From Pseudescherichia vulneris NBRC 102420 (lineage in GTDB: Bacteria; Pseudomonadota; Gammaproteobacteria; Enterobacterales; Enterobacteriaceae): DNA of 64,000 bases. Below the pieces are notes generated by a model. The model made no database searches and was not told where the DNA came from. It saw only the letters and a list, made by a program, of their open reading frames with translations. The DNA is taken from positions 434,001-498,000 of the forward strand of contig NZ_BBMZ01000002.1 of assembly GCF_000759795.1 (NCBI RefSeq). The letters run 5' to 3'. Positions 34,571 to 46,089 of the stretch are shown here, in pieces; the first letter of the stretch is position 1, and every line of letters starts with the position of its first letter. Both the position numbers and the translations under genes were made by a program.

Positions 34571-35653
34571 TTACGCCCGGCGCATCATCAGCCAGACGCT
34601 GATAGCGAGGAACAGGGCGCTCGGCAGCAGCGCGCCGATAATCGGCGGGATGCCGTATACCAACGTCAACGGGCCGAAGATCTGGTCCAGCACGTAGAAG
34701 ACGAAGCCGAAGCTGATCCCGGTGACCACGCGCACGCCCATCGGCACGCTGCGCAGCGGACCAAAGATGAACGACAGGGCCATCAGCATCATTACCGCTA
34801 CCGACATCGGCTGGAAGATCTTACTCCACATGTTGAGCTGGTAGCGCCCGGAGTCCTGCCCGGTTGACTTCAGGTACTTCACATAGTCACGCAGGCCGCT
34901 GATAGAGAGGGCATCCGGCTCCAGAGCCACCACGCCAAGCTTGTCCGGCGTCAGGTTGGTCTTCCAGGTGCCGCTCACGGTCTGGGAGCCGGTGATCTGC
35001 TTGGGATCTTGCAGGTTGGACTCGTCTACCTGCGACAGTTTCCAGAGCTTCTGCTGCTCGTCAAAGGCCGCGTGTGCCGCGTAGCGCACCGACTGCAAAC
35101 GACGCTGATCGTTGAAGCTGTAGATGCTTACGCCGTTCAGCTCGTTGGTGCCGGAGACCTGCTGGATGTAGACAAAACTGTTGCCGTCTTTGGCCCACAG
35201 CCCCTGCTGGGTAGAGAGCATCGCGCCGCCGTAAATGGCCTGGGCCCGATAGGTACGCGCCATCTGCTCGCCCTGCGGCGCCACCCACTCACCGATGGCC
35301 ATAGTCAGCAGCACCAGCGGGATCGCCGTCTTCATGACCGACAGCGCTACCTGGAAGCGAGTAAAGCCGGAGGCCTGCATCACCACCAGCTCGCTGCGCT
35401 GGGCCAGCATCCCCAGGCCCAGCAGCGCGCCCAGCAGGGCCGCCATCGGGAAGAAGACCTGAATATCTTTCGGCACGCTGAGCAGGGTGTACATCCCCGC
35501 GCCCATCGCGTCATAGCTCCCCTGCCCGGCACGCTTGAGCTGATCGACAAACTTGATGATGCCAGAGAGCGACACCAGCATGAACAGCGTCATCATGATG
35601 GTGGTGAAGATAGTTTTACCGATATAGCGATCGAGTACGCCAAAAGCCTGCAT
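34571..35653 (-). CDS. lptG: LPS export permease LptG
   Basis: A 360-residue inner-membrane protein with paired N- and C-terminal helix bundles flanking a periplasmic beta-jellyroll (about 130-265). With LptF and the ATPase LptB it extracts lipopolysaccharide and passes it through LptC-A-DE to the surface. Length matches E. coli LptG. It starts at a TAATG junction with lptF (1-nt overlap), giving coupled translation. Essential core gene. A GC-rich hairpin lies just downstream without a clear U-tract. Confidence 0.96.
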   Translation of the reverse strand: MQAFGVLDRYIGKTIFTTIMMTLFMLVSLSGIIKFVDQLKRAGQGSYDAMGAGMYTLLSVPKDIQVFFPMAALLGALLGLGMLAQRSELVVMQASGFTRFQVALSVMKTAIPLVLLTMAIGEWVAPQGEQMARTYRAQAIYGGAMLSTQQGLWAKDGNSFVYIQQVSGTNELNGVSIYSFNDQRRLQSVRYAAHAAFDEQQKLWKLSQVDESNLQDPKQITGSQTVSGTWKTNLTPDKLGVVALEPDALSISGLRDYVKYLKSTGQDSGRYQLNMWSKIFQPMSVAVMMLMALSFIFGPLRSVPMGVRVVTGISFGFVFYVLDQIFGPLTLVYGIPPIIGALLPSALFLAISVWLMMRRA

Positions 35654-36753
35654 TATAACGCTCCTTTACGCACAAAGCGGGCGCGTATGCGGCGCATCGG
35701 CACCGTGTCCCACAGGTTCAGCACCACCGCCAGCGCCAGATAGAGCAGGTTCACTGCCCACATCCAGATCATCGGATCGAGCTTGCCCTTGCCGCCGTTG
35801 GACTTCAGCGAGGTCTGCACCAGGAAGAACACCAGGTAGAGCAGCATCGCGGGCAGCATCGACAGTACGCGGCCCTGGCGCGGGTTCACCACGCTGAGCG
35901 GCACCACCATCAGCGCCATCACGAACACGGCGAAGATGAGGGTTAAGCGCCAGTGCAGCTCTGCGCTTGCCCGCGGCGTGTCGGTGCGCATCAGGGTACG
36001 CATGTCCATCTGCTCGGTATCGTCCGGATCCAGCGCCACCGCCTGATGGCCAACAATCGCCTGGTAGTCCTGGAAGTCGGTAATGCGGAAGTCGCGCAGC
36101 AGCGCGGTGCCTTCAAAGCGCGTTCCCTTGGTGAGCGTGACCACCTGCGAACCGTCTTTGCGCTGCGAGAGCTGGCCGGAGTCAGCCACCACCACCGATG
36201 GGCGCGCGTTGCCTTTAGGACGCAGCTGCGCGAGGAAGACGTCGTGGAAGCTGCTGCCGCTGACGCTCTCGATAAACAGCACCGAGTTGCCGTCGGTGGC
36301 CTGCTGGAACTGACCCTGCGCCAGCGCCGCCATGCCAGGGTTGGCTTTGGCTTCCGCCAGCACCTCATCCTGATGGCGCGAGGACCACGGCCCGGCCCAC
36401 ATCACGTTAACGGCAGCCAGAATGCCGGTAAAGATCACCAGCACCATCGCGGCCTTCACCAGCACGGCCTTGCTCAGGCCGCAGGCGTGCATCACCGTGA
36501 TCTCACTGTCGGTGTAGAGCTTGCCAAAGGTCATCAGCAGCCCGAGGAACAGGCTAAGCGGCAGGATTAACTGCGCCATTTCAGGTACGCCCAGCCCCAA
36601 TAAGGAGAGCACCAGATTTGTCGGGATATCACCGTCAACGGCTGCACCGAGGATCCGCACCAGCTTCTGACAGAAGAAGATCAGCAGCAGGATGAATAGG
36701 ATCGCAAGTTGACTTTTTAGCGTCTCCCGAACCAGATATCTTATGATTATCAC
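35653..36753 (-). CDS. lptF: LPS export permease LptF
   Basis: A 366-residue partner of LptG with the same layout: starts IIIRYLVRETLKSQLAILFILLLIFF, central periplasmic jellyroll, and three C-terminal helices. First gene of lptFG, divergent from pepA as in E. coli. The 256-bp gap to pepA holds both promoters. Confidence 0.96.
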   Translation of the reverse strand: MIIIRYLVRETLKSQLAILFILLLIFFCQKLVRILGAAVDGDIPTNLVLSLLGLGVPEMAQLILPLSLFLGLLMTFGKLYTDSEITVMHACGLSKAVLVKAAMVLVIFTGILAAVNVMWAGPWSSRHQDEVLAEAKANPGMAALAQGQFQQATDGNSVLFIESVSGSSFHDVFLAQLRPKGNARPSVVVADSGQLSQRKDGSQVVTLTKGTRFEGTALLRDFRITDFQDYQAIVGHQAVALDPDDTEQMDMRTLMRTDTPRASAELHWRLTLIFAVFVMALMVVPLSVVNPRQGRVLSMLPAMLLYLVFFLVQTSLKSNGGKGKLDPMIWMWAVNLLYLALAVVLNLWDTVPMRRIRARFVRKGAL

Positions 36754-37009
36754 TATAAATACGCCCGTAAAAACCCGTCTTTTTGCAGGAAAATCGCTTG
36801 TTTCATGGCTTAAACGTCATTTATTCTCTTGAGTCGTCGAAAGCATCGCTAAGATGTATGAAACTTAGCGGATGCACGTTTCAGGATATGTTCTGACGTG
36901 TCGAACTAAGATTAACACGAAGTCACCGCAACAGCGGACATGAGTTACGAAAGCTTGCAATTCTATCCGTAGCCCCGGCTGTTGTCTTTAAGATTCAGGA
37001 GCGTAGTGC

Positions 37010-38521
37010 ATGGAGTTCAGTGTAAAAAGCGGTAGCCCGGAGAAACAGCGGAGTGCCTGCATCGTGGTTGGCGTGTTTGAACCGCGCCGGCTCTCCCCTA
37101 TCGCCGAGCAGCTCGATAAGATCAGCGACGGCTACATCAGCGCGCTGCTGCGCCGTGGAGAGCTAGAAGGCAAGCCGGGACAGACGTTGTTGCTGCACCA
37201 TGTTCCTAACGTCCTGTCAGAGCGCATTTTACTGATTGGCTGCGGCAAAGAGCGTGAGCTGGACGAGCGCCAGTACAAGCAGGTTATTCAGAAAACGATA
37301 AATACGCTGAATGATACTGGCTCGATGGAAGCGGTCTGCTTCCTGACCGAACTGCACGTTAAAGGGCGTAATACCTACTGGAAAGTGCGCCAGGCCGTCG
37401 AGACGGCAAAAGAGACCCTCTACAGCTTCGATCAGTTGAAAACCAACAAATCCGAGCCGCGTCGTCCGCTGCGCAAAATGGTCTTCAACGTGCCGACCCG
37501 CCGGGAGCTGACCAGCGGCGAGCGTGCCATTCAGCACGGTCTGGCGATCGCCTGCGGCATCAAAGCGGCAAAAGATCTCAGCAACATGCCGCCGAATATC
37601 TGTAACGCAGGCTACCTCGCCTCGCAGGCGCGTCAGCTGGCGGACTCCAACAGCGAGAACATCACCACCCGGGTGATCGGCGAGCAGCAGATGCGCGAGC
37701 TGGGAATGCACTCCTACCTGGCGGTAGGCCAGGGCTCGCAGAACGAATCTCTGATGTCGGTCATTGAGTACAAAGGCAGCAGCGATGCCGAGGCGCGTCC
37801 GATTGTGCTGGTGGGCAAAGGGCTGACCTTTGACTCCGGCGGCATCTCCATCAAGCCTGCCGAGGGCATGGATGAGATGAAGTATGACATGTGCGGCGCG
37901 GCGGCGGTGTACGGCGTGATGCGCATGGTCGCCGAGCTGAAGCTGCCGCTGAACGTGGTGGGCGTGCTGGCGGGCTGTGAAAACATGCCCGGCGGTCGCG
38001 CCTTCCGTCCCGGCGACGTCCTGACCACCATGTCCGGCCAGACCGTGGAAGTGCTGAATACCGATGCCGAAGGGCGTCTGGTGCTGTGCGACGTCTTAAC
38101 CTACGTAGAGCGCTTCGATCCCGAGCTGGTGATCGACATTGCTACCCTGACTGGCGCATGCGTGATTGCCCTTGGCCATCACATCACCGGCCTGATGTCG
38201 AACCACAACCCGCTGGCCCACGAGCTGATCGGCGCGTCCGAGCAGGCAGGGGATCGCGCGTGGCGTCTGCCGATGAGCGATGAGTACTACGAGCAGCTGG
38301 AGTCGAACTTTGCTGATATGGCAAACATCGGCGGGCGTCCCGGTGGGGCGATCACCGCGGGCTGCTTCCTGTCGCGCTTTACCCGGAAATACAACTGGGC
38401 GCACCTCGACATCGCCGGTACCGCATGGCGCTCCGGCAAAGCCAAAGGCGCAACCGGTCGTCCTGTCGCCCTGCTGTCGCAGTTCCTGCTGAACCGCGCC
38501 GGTTTTAACGGCGAAGAGTAA
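37010..38521 (+). CDS. pepA: Aminopeptidase A / DNA-binding XerSiteI-carAB regulator PepA
   Basis: A 503-residue M17 leucyl aminopeptidase with [16 protein letters not shown] and [12 protein letters not shown], both holding the two-metal site and catalytic Lys/Arg. E. coli PepA cleaves N-terminal residues, and also binds DNA, acting in Xer recombination of ColE1 and in pyrimidine control of carAB. Length equals E. coli. Ribosome binding site AGGAGCGTAGTGC. Followed by a REP element and holC. Confidence 0.96.
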   Translation: MEFSVKSGSPEKQRSACIVVGVFEPRRLSPIAEQLDKISDGYISALLRRGELEGKPGQTLLLHHVPNVLSERILLIGCGKERELDERQYKQVIQKTINTLNDTGSMEAVCFLTELHVKGRNTYWKVRQAVETAKETLYSFDQLKTNKSEPRRPLRKMVFNVPTRRELTSGERAIQHGLAIACGIKAAKDLSNMPPNICNAGYLASQARQLADSNSENITTRVIGEQQMRELGMHSYLAVGQGSQNESLMSVIEYKGSSDAEARPIVLVGKGLTFDSGGISIKPAEGMDEMKYDMCGAAAVYGVMRMVAELKLPLNVVGVLAGCENMPGGRAFRPGDVLTTMSGQTVEVLNTDAEGRLVLCDVLTYVERFDPELVIDIATLTGACVIALGHHITGLMSNHNPLAHELIGASEQAGDRAWRLPMSDEYYEQLESNFADMANIGGRPGGAITAGCFLSRFTRKYNWAHLDIAGTAWRSGKAKGATGRPVALLSQFLLNRAGFNGEE

Positions 38522-38540
38522 GCGTAATACAGCAGTAAAT

Positions 38541-38571
38541 CGTAGGCCGGGTAAGCGTAGCGCCACCCGGC
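38541..38571. repeat. REP element between pepA and holC
   Basis: GCCGGGT...ACCCGGC palindrome with the usual TAGGCCGGGTAAGCG core, perfect 7-bp arms. Confidence 0.85.
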
Positions 38572-38605
38572 TTCGCATTTAAAGTGACCACAAGAAGCCC
38601 CATAT

Positions 38606-39049
38606 ATGAAGAATGCAACGTTCTACCTTCTGGACAATGACACGCAGCAGGATGGCTTAAGCGCCGTTGAACTACTGGTGTGTGAGATTGCCGCAGAACG
38701 TTGGCGCGCAGGTAAACGCGTTCTGATCGCCTGCGAAGATGAGCGGCAGGCGGTACGCCTCGACGAAGCCCTGTGGGCGCGTCCGGCCGAGAGCTTTGTG
38801 CCGCATAATCTGGCGGGCGAAGGTCCGCGCGGCGGTGCGCCGGTGGAGATTGCCTGGCCGCAAAAGCGCAACAGCAGCCCGCGCGATCTGCTGATCAGCC
38901 TGCGGGTGAACTTTGCAGATTTTGCCACCGCTTTCACAGAAGTGGTAGACTTCGTTCCTCACGAAGAAACTCTGAAACAACTGGCTCGCGAACGCTATAA
39001 GGCCTATCGCCTGGCTGGTTTCAACCTGAACACGGCAACCTGGAAATAA
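38606..39049 (+). CDS. holC: DNA polymerase III chi subunit
   Basis: A 147-residue chi subunit of the clamp-loader complex (N-terminus [11 protein letters not shown], then [23 protein letters not shown]). Chi pairs with psi and contacts single-strand binding protein. Stop and valS start share an A (TAATG), as in E. coli, indicating coupling. Confidence 0.96.
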   Translation: MKNATFYLLDNDTQQDGLSAVELLVCEIAAERWRAGKRVLIACEDERQAVRLDEALWARPAESFVPHNLAGEGPRGGAPVEIAWPQKRNSSPRDLLISLRVNFADFATAFTEVVDFVPHEETLKQLARERYKAYRLAGFNLNTATWK

Positions 39050-41919
39050 TGGAAAAGACATATAACCCCCAAGATATCGAACAGCCGCTTTACGAGCACT
39101 GGGAGCAGCAGGGCTACTTCAAACCGAATGGCGATGAGAGCCAGGAGAGCTTCTGCATCATGATCCCGCCGCCGAACGTGACCGGCAGTTTGCATATGGG
39201 CCACGCCTTCCAGCAGACCATCATGGATACCATGATCCGCTACCAGCGCATGCAGGGCAAAAACACCCTGTGGCAGGCCGGGACCGACCATGCGGGCATT
39301 GCGACCCAGATGGTGGTTGAGCGTAAGATTGCCGCTGAAGAGGGGAAAACCCGCCACGACTACGGTCGCGATGCCTTCATCGACAAAATTTGGCAGTGGA
39401 AGGCCGAGTCCGGCGGCACCATCACCCGTCAGATGCGCCGTCTCGGCAACTCCGTGGACTGGGAGCGCGAGCGCTTCACCATGGACGAGGGCCTCTCCAA
39501 CGCCGTGAAAGAGGTGTTCGTTCGCCTCTATAAAGAAGATCTGATCTACCGTGGCAAGCGCCTGGTAAACTGGGATCCGAAGCTGCGCACCGCGATTTCC
39601 GACCTGGAAGTTGAGAACCGCGAATCGAAAGGGTCCATGTGGCACATTCGCTACCCGCTGGCCGACGGCGCAACAACCGCCGACGGTAAAGATTACCTGG
39701 TGGTCGCCACTACCCGTCCGGAGACCCTGCTGGGGGATACCGGCGTCGCGGTAAACCCGGAAGATCCGCGTTATAAAGATCTGATCGGTAAATTCGTGGT
39801 GCTGCCGCTGGTTAACCGTCGCATTCCGATTGTGGGCGACGAGCACGCCGACATGGAGAAGGGCACCGGCTGCGTGAAGATCACCCCGGCGCACGACTTT
39901 AACGACTATGAAGTCGGTCGTCGTCACGCCCTGCCGATGATCAACATCCTGACCTTTGACGGCGATATCCGTGAAAGCGCAGAGGTGTACGACACCAAAG
40001 GCAACGAAACCGACGTCTACTCCAGCGAGATCCCGGCTGAGTTCCAGAAGCTGGAGCGCTTTGCCGCCCGTAAAGCGGTAGTGGCTGCCGTTGACGCCCT
40101 TGGCCTGCTGGAAGAGATCAAGCCTCACGACCTGACCGTACCGTACGGCGACCGTGGCGGCGTAGTGATCGAGCCGATGCTGACCGACCAGTGGTACGTC
40201 CGTGCCGACGTGCTGGCAAAACCGGCGGTGGAAGCGGTTGAGAACGGTGACATCCAGTTCGTACCGAAGCAGTACGAGAACATGTACTTCTCCTGGATGC
40301 GCGATATTCAGGACTGGTGTATCTCCCGTCAGCTGTGGTGGGGCCATCGTATCCCGGCATGGTACGACAACGAAGGCAACGTCTTTGTTGGCCGTACGGA
40401 AGAGGAAGTGCGCCAGGAGAACAACCTGAGTGCCGATGTGGCGCTGCGCCAGGACGAAGACGTGCTGGACACCTGGTTCTCCTCCGCGCTGTGGACCTTC
40501 TCTACCCTCGGCTGGCCGGAGAACACCGACGCCCTGCGTCAGTTCCACCCGACCAGCGTGATGGTTTCCGGCTTCGACATCATCTTCTTCTGGATCGCCC
40601 GCATGATCATGATGACCATGCACTTCATCAAAGATGAAGACGGCAAGCCGCAGATCCCGTTCAAGACCATCTATATGACCGGTCTGATCCGCGACGACGA
40701 AGGCCAGAAGATGTCCAAATCCAAGGGCAACGTGATCGATCCGCTGGATATGGTAGACGGTATCTCCCTGGCGGACCTGCTGGAGAAGCGTACCGGCAAC
40801 ATGATGCAGCCGCAGCTGGCCGAGAAAATTGCCAAGCGCACCGAGAAGCAGTTCCCGAACGGTATTGAGCCGCACGGCACTGACGCCCTGCGCTTTACCC
40901 TGGCGGCGCTGGCCTCTACCGGCCGCGACATCAACTGGGACATGAAGCGCCTGGAAGGCTACCGCAACTTCTGTAACAAGCTGTGGAACGCCAGCCGCTT
41001 TGTGCTGATGAACACCGAAGAGCAGGATTGCGGCTTCAACGGTGGCGAGATGACCCTCTCCCTGGCGGATCGCTGGATCCGTGCCGAGTTCAACCAGACG
41101 GTGAAAGCCTTCCGTGAAGCGCTGGACAGCTACCGCTTCGATATCGCCGCGGGCATCCTGTATGAGTTCACCTGGAACCAGTTCTGTGACTGGTATCTGG
41201 AGCTGACCAAGCCGGTGATGAACGGTGGCTCTGAAGCCGAATTGCGCGGCACGCGCAACACGCTGGTGACGGTGCTGGAAGGTCTGCTGCGCCTGGCGCA
41301 CCCGATCATTCCGTTCATTACCGAAACCATCTGGCAGCGCGTGAAGGTGCTTACCGGTAACAACTCCCTTTCTCATCAAAACGAAAGCATCATGCTGCAA
41401 CCGTTCCCGGCCTTCGATGCCGCCCAGGTTGATGAAGCCGCGGTAGCGGATACCGAGTGGCTGAAGCAGGCGATTGTCGCGGTGCGTAACATCCGCGCCG
41501 AGATGAACCTCTCTCCGGCTAAGCCGCTGGAGCTGCTGCTGCGCGGCTGCAGCAGCGATGCGGTACGTCGTGTGAACGATAACCGCAGCTTCCTGCAGAC
41601 CCTGGCGCGTCTGGAGAGCATCACCCTGCTGCCTGCCGATGATAAAGGCCCGGTCTCCGTGACCAAGATCATCGACGGCGCAGAGCTGCTGATCCCGATG
41701 GCTGGCCTGATCGACAAGGCTGCCGAGCTGGAGCGTCTGGCAAAAGAGATCGTCAAAGTGGACGTTGAAATTGGTCGTATCGAGAGCAAACTGGGTAACG
41801 AAGGCTTTGTGGCGCGCGCGCCGGAAGCGGTCGTTGCCAAAGAGCGTGAGCGTCTGACCGCCCTGGCCGAAGCGAAAGTTAAACTCGCCGAACAGCAGAA
41901 CGTCATCAGCGCGCTGTAA
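39049..41919 (+). CDS. valS: Valyl-tRNA synthetase
   Basis: A 956-residue class I synthetase (E. coli 951). Signature HIGH box as LHMGH (about 48), KMSKSKG (about 556) and a C-terminal coiled-coil arm ([14 protein letters not shown]...). The CP1 editing domain lies between about 190 and 340. It charges tRNA-Val and removes mischarged threonine. Coupled to holC. Confidence 0.97.
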   Translation: MEKTYNPQDIEQPLYEHWEQQGYFKPNGDESQESFCIMIPPPNVTGSLHMGHAFQQTIMDTMIRYQRMQGKNTLWQAGTDHAGIATQMVVERKIAAEEGKTRHDYGRDAFIDKIWQWKAESGGTITRQMRRLGNSVDWERERFTMDEGLSNAVKEVFVRLYKEDLIYRGKRLVNWDPKLRTAISDLEVENRESKGSMWHIRYPLADGATTADGKDYLVVATTRPETLLGDTGVAVNPEDPRYKDLIGKFVVLPLVNRRIPIVGDEHADMEKGTGCVKITPAHDFNDYEVGRRHALPMINILTFDGDIRESAEVYDTKGNETDVYSSEIPAEFQKLERFAARKAVVAAVDALGLLEEIKPHDLTVPYGDRGGVVIEPMLTDQWYVRADVLAKPAVEAVENGDIQFVPKQYENMYFSWMRDIQDWCISRQLWWGHRIPAWYDNEGNVFVGRTEEEVRQENNLSADVALRQDEDVLDTWFSSALWTFSTLGWPENTDALRQFHPTSVMVSGFDIIFFWIARMIMMTMHFIKDEDGKPQIPFKTIYMTGLIRDDEGQKMSKSKGNVIDPLDMVDGISLADLLEKRTGNMMQPQLAEKIAKRTEKQFPNGIEPHGTDALRFTLAALASTGRDINWDMKRLEGYRNFCNKLWNASRFVLMNTEEQDCGFNGGEMTLSLADRWIRAEFNQTVKAFREALDSYRFDIAAGILYEFTWNQFCDWYLELTKPVMNGGSEAELRGTRNTLVTVLEGLLRLAHPIIPFITETIWQRVKVLTGNNSLSHQNESIMLQPFPAFDAAQVDEAAVADTEWLKQAIVAVRNIRAEMNLSPAKPLELLLRGCSSDAVRRVNDNRSFLQTLARLESITLLPADDKGPVSVTKIIDGAELLIPMAGLIDKAAELERLAKEIVKVDVEIGRIESKLGNEGFVARAPEAVVAKERERLTALAEAKVKLAEQQNVISAL

Positions 41920-41927
41920 TCGCGTTC

Positions 41928-41952
41928 GCCCCTTACCTCTCCGGTAAGGGGC
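41928..41952 (+). terminator. Hairpin downstream of valS
   Basis: Perfect 10-bp stem GCCCCTTACC/GGTAAGGGGC with a 5-nt loop, starting 9 bp after the valS stop. A U-tract is lacking (CACTTATC follows), so it may be an RNA-stabilising hairpin or a Rho-assisted end. Confidence 0.45.
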
Positions 41953-41975
41953 ACTTATCAACGAAGAGCCTCACC

Positions 41976-42482
41976 ATGAATGTTGCAACCGCCACTCAAC
42001 TGCACATGCGCCGTATCACGCCTGAAGACAACGCGGCTATTGCCGCCGTTATTCGCCAGGTGTCAGCGGAGTATGGCCTGACCGCCGACAAGGGCTACAC
42101 CGTTGCCGATCCCAACCTTGACGAGCTGTATGCGCTCTACAGCCAGCCGGGCCACGCCTACTGGGTGATTGAGCAGGACGGCCAGGTGGTGGGCGGCGGC
42201 GGCATCGCGCCGCTCCAGTGCAGCGAACCCGATATCTGTGAATTGCAGAAGATGTACTTCCTGCCCGTGGTACGCGGCAAAGGGATGGCGAAAAAGCTGG
42301 CGCTCGCCGCGCTGGATCACGCCCGTACGCAGGGGTTTACCCGCTGCTATCTGGAGACCACCGCGTTTCTGAAAGAGGCGATTGGCCTCTATGAGCATCT
42401 GGGCTTTGAACACATCGACGGGCCGCTGGGCTGTACCGGACACGTCGACTGTGAAGTGCGGATGTTAAAAGCGCTGGCCTGA
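41976..42482 (+). CDS. yjgM: GNAT-family acetyltransferase YjgM
   Basis: A 168-residue GNAT protein matching E. coli YjgM closely in its middle ([37 protein letters not shown]). Acetyl-CoA site [18 protein letters not shown] at about 105. Substrate unknown. The N-terminal eight residues differ from the E. coli protein. Confidence 0.93.
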   Translation: MNVATATQLHMRRITPEDNAAIAAVIRQVSAEYGLTADKGYTVADPNLDELYALYSQPGHAYWVIEQDGQVVGGGGIAPLQCSEPDICELQKMYFLPVVRGKGMAKKLALAALDHARTQGFTRCYLETTAFLKEAIGLYEHLGFEHIDGPLGCTGHVDCEVRMLKALA

Positions 42483-42484
42483 AA

Positions 42485-43243
42485 TCAGACCGGTACACCG
42501 CTGTGAAAACGAAACTCGCTGTCGGGGGTGGCAATCAGCGCCGCCTCCACCTCGCCAAAAAAGCGCACCCTGGGCGTGATATCCTGCGGTGAGATCTGCT
42601 GGGCCAGCGTCAGGTAGTCCTCGTAGTGCCGCGCCTCGGATCGCAGCAGCGACAGATAGAACTTCTGCAAATCCTCTTCAAGATAGGGTGCCAGGGCGGC
42701 AAAGCGCTCGCAGGAGCGGGCCTCGATATATGCCCCGCAGATCAGTTTATCAATCAGCGTTAGCGGCTCGTGGGTCCGTACCTCTTTTAGCATCCCTTTG
42801 GCGTAGCGGCTGGCGGTGATCTTAACGTAGGGAATGTTCCGCACCGTCATCGTCTCGCGCACCTGCCAGAAGTGGTGCAGCTCCTCTTTAATCAGCAGCA
42901 CCATGCTGTCGATCAGCAGGCGGCCCCAGGGATCGTTGGTCTGCGGCATCACACCTTTGCCAATCTGCCGGTGCAGGGCGACAAAATCCGGCTCTGGCCC
43001 CTCGCGGAAGGTAAAGGCCTCATAAGGTTTAAGCCACTCAAGCAGCGTATCGCCGCCGGTCTTGTCCGCTACGTACTTGCGGACCAGCAGCATCGCCGTC
43101 TGGGCGGCCTTCAGCTCGCACACCATATGATCGGTTAGCAGCAGGGGCAGGTTTGCCGGATCGCGGGCTTTGTCGATCCACGCCTGAGGCGTTGGGCAGT
43201 GCAGGAAGGTGTGTATCGGAGAGAGTATCTGGGCGTAGTCCAT
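42485..43243 (-). CDS. miaE: tRNA 2-methylthio-N6-isopentenyl-adenosine hydroxylase MiaE
   Basis: A 252-residue carboxylate-bridged di-iron protein with ferritin-like helices. Probable metal-binding motifs are E in MVCELKAAQ, EELHH (about 117) and EARSCER with EARHYE later. It hydroxylates ms2i6A37 in tRNAs reading UNN codons using O2. Present in Salmonella and absent in E. coli K-12, so it helps place the host. Convergent with yjgM, only 2 bp apart. Confidence 0.95.
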   Translation of the reverse strand: MDYAQILSPIHTFLHCPTPQAWIDKARDPANLPLLLTDHMVCELKAAQTAMLLVRKYVADKTGGDTLLEWLKPYEAFTFREGPEPDFVALHRQIGKGVMPQTNDPWGRLLIDSMVLLIKEELHHFWQVRETMTVRNIPYVKITASRYAKGMLKEVRTHEPLTLIDKLICGAYIEARSCERFAALAPYLEEDLQKFYLSLLRSEARHYEDYLTLAQQISPQDITPRVRFFGEVEAALIATPDSEFRFHSGVPV

Positions 43244-43315
43244 GGAGTTCCTTGCAGTGCGGCAGCGGGCGCTACCGCACGAACAATCAAAGCCTGTTCT
43301 TAGCGACGTAAAGAC

Positions 43316-43741
43316 TTAGTGACGAGTACCGTTATCGTCTTCGTCGACGTAATCTTCGTCGTCTTCGTCATCACCCTCTTCGCCGTTAGGATCTTCGTAG
43401 TAGGTGCCCCAGCCGTCGTACTCAACCTCAAACTTCTCTGCCAGGGTCATCAGCTGCTCAACCTGAGCGTCGATCAGATCGGCATTCAGGGCGCACTCGC
43501 TCAGAATGTCGCAGCAGATCACGGTGTCACCCTCTTCTACTTCCAGCTCTTCCGGCTCGGTCACTTCATAACCCATTTTGAACGCCTCTACCGCCACTTT
43601 CTCCAGCGTTTCAAAATCATCGGCGGAGAGGTGATGCTCGATAGTGTAGAGCGCATCAGGATCGCTACCGTCCTCCAGCAGCTCTTCAATGATCAGACGG
43701 GTCTCTTCACGCTGCTCTTCCAGATGTTCCTGGTTTGCCAT
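43316..43741 (-). CDS. rraB: RNase E inhibitor RraB
   Basis: A 141-residue acidic protein (C-terminus rich in Asp/Glu: [21 protein letters not shown]). RraB binds the RNase E C-terminus and changes degradosome composition. The start is the ATG after GAGGAACAACCT; the open frame extends 33 codons upstream but that extension matches no known RraB. Divergent from argI. Confidence 0.95.
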   Translation of the reverse strand: MANQEHLEEQREETRLIIEELLEDGSDPDALYTIEHHLSADDFETLEKVAVEAFKMGYEVTEPEELEVEEGDTVICCDILSECALNADLIDAQVEQLMTLAEKFEVEYDGWGTYYEDPNGEEGDDEDDEDYVDEDDNGTRH

Positions 43742-43839
43742 AGGTTGTTCCTCATAATGTGCGGCAGATACTCTTATTTTCACATACCGTTGCCAATGCC
43801 TCCACTCCTGACGGAAAAGATTTGTTGAACAGGGTTGCA

Positions 43840-43878
43840 AATGAATATTTAGACATATAAAGTGAATTTTAATTCAAT
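43840..43878 (+). promoter_or_regulatory. Two ARG boxes upstream of argI
   Basis: Box 1 (43840-43857, TGAATATTTAGACA core) and box 2 (43861-43878, TGAATTTTAATTCA core, a perfect match to TGAAT-N4-ATTCA), separated by 3 bp. This is the classic paired arrangement bound by one ArgR hexamer with arginine. Confidence 0.9.
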
Positions 43879-43905
43879 TATTGGCTTGAGCCATGTGAGG
43901 GAAAC

Positions 43906-44910
43906 ATGTCTGCGTTCTACCAGAAACACTTTTTAAAACTGCTCGACTTTACCCCTGCCGAAATTCACGCCCTGCTCCAGCTCGCCGCCCAGCTCAAAAA
44001 AGATAAAAAACAAGGCACTGAAGTACAGAAGCTGACTGGAAAAAACATCGCGCTCATCTTCGAAAAAGACTCTACCCGTACCCGATGCTCTTTCGAAGTT
44101 GCCGCCTACGACCAGGGCGCTCGCGTCACCTATTTGGGGCCAAGCGGAAGTCAGATCGGGCATAAAGAGTCAATTAAGGATACCGCCCGCGTTTTGGGTC
44201 GCATGTATGATGGCATTCAGTATCGCGGCCACGGCCAGGAAATCGTCGAGGCGCTGGCCGAATTTGCCGGCGTGCCGGTGTGGAATGGCCTGACCAACGA
44301 GTTTCATCCGACCCAGCTGCTGGCGGATCTGCTGACCATGCAGGAGCACCTGCCGGGCAAAGCCTTTAACGAGATGACGCTGGTTTACGCGGGCGACGCG
44401 CGCAACAACATGGGCAACTCTATGCTGGAGGCCGCCGCGCTGGTGGGGCTGGATCTGCGTCTGGTGGCCCCTGAAGCGTGCTGGCCGGAAGCGAGCCTGG
44501 TGGCCGAGTGTAGCGCCCTGGCGCAGCAGAACGGCGGCAGCATTACCCTGACGGAGAACATTGCCGAGGGGGTAAAAGGCGCGGACTTTATCTATACCGA
44601 TGTGTGGGTATCGATGGGCGAAGCCAAAGAGAAGTGGGCCGAGCGTATCGCGCTGCTGCGCGACTATCAGGTTAACAGCCAGATGCTGGCCCTGACCGGC
44701 AACCCGCAGGTGAAGTTCCTGCACTGCCTGCCCGCCTTCCACGACGACCAGACCGTCCTCGGCAAACAGATGGCGGAGACCTATGGTCTGCACGGCGGCA
44801 TGGAGGTGACCGACGAGGTGTTTGAGTCGCCGAACAGTATCGTGTTCGACCAGGCGGAAAACCGGATGCACACCATCAAAGCGGTCATGGTCGCCACCCT
44901 CGCCGAGTAA
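43906..44910 (+). CDS. argI: Ornithine carbamoyltransferase (anabolic)
   Basis: A 334-residue enzyme: carbamoyl-phosphate motif [12 protein letters not shown] (about 56), [10 protein letters not shown] (about 134), DVWVSMGE (about 231), ornithine-binding HCLPAFHDD (about 272). It makes citrulline in arginine biosynthesis. The paired ARG boxes in front, and its position after rraB, identify the biosynthetic gene as distinct from the second copy in the arc operon at 48274. Confidence 0.95.
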   Translation: MSAFYQKHFLKLLDFTPAEIHALLQLAAQLKKDKKQGTEVQKLTGKNIALIFEKDSTRTRCSFEVAAYDQGARVTYLGPSGSQIGHKESIKDTARVLGRMYDGIQYRGHGQEIVEALAEFAGVPVWNGLTNEFHPTQLLADLLTMQEHLPGKAFNEMTLVYAGDARNNMGNSMLEAAALVGLDLRLVAPEACWPEASLVAECSALAQQNGGSITLTENIAEGVKGADFIYTDVWVSMGEAKEKWAERIALLRDYQVNSQMLALTGNPQVKFLHCLPAFHDDQTVLGKQMAETYGLHGGMEVTDEVFESPNSIVFDQAENRMHTIKAVMVATLAE

Positions 44911-44923
44911 AACTTTCGTTGCC

Positions 44924-44958
44924 GTAGGCCGGGCAAGCGCTAACGCCGCCCGGCGTTT
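44924..44958. repeat. REP element between argI and yjgK
   Basis: GCCGGGC...GCCCGGC palindrome with TAGGCCGGGCAAGCG core in a convergent gap. Confidence 0.85.
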
Positions 44959-44968
44959 ACATGGCTTA

Positions 44969-45957
<989 letters not shown>

Positions 45958-45999
45958 CGTGAGCGGCATCACATAATTAATGCAACAGGTATCTATTAT
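45958..45999 (+). promoter_or_regulatory. CRP-type class II promoter of arcA
   Basis: CGTGA-GCGGCA-TCACA (45958-45973) matches the CRP consensus TGTGA-N6-TCACA in all but one base. A -10 TATTAT lies at 45994-45999. With a start near 46007, the site centre would be at about -41.5, the classic activating position for CRP. A related FNR/CRP-family factor could also bind. Confidence 0.6.
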
Positions 46000-46025
46000 A
46001 GCCACGAAATCCAGCGAAGCTCGTG

Positions 46026-46052
46026 CGCTATGAAATAACGCATTTCATAGCG
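46026..46052 (+). promoter_or_regulatory. Perfect hairpin in the arcA leader
   Basis: Eleven-bp perfect arms (CGCTATGAAAT and ATTTCATAGCG) with a 5-nt loop, located between the predicted transcript start and the arcA ATG (46090). No U-tract follows (GTTCCCCCTC), so it is not an ordinary terminator. As DNA it is also an 11-bp palindrome that a dimeric protein could bind. Confidence 0.6.
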
Positions 46053-46089
46053 TTCCCCCTCTTATTGCCGGAAAACGTAAGGAACCGTT

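Noticed and set aside
39004-41961. 985-codon open frame on the minus strand opposite valS
   Set aside because: It is the antisense shadow of valS, a GC-rich conserved gene; the translation is full of His/Gln/Arg with no domain pattern, and valS is certain.
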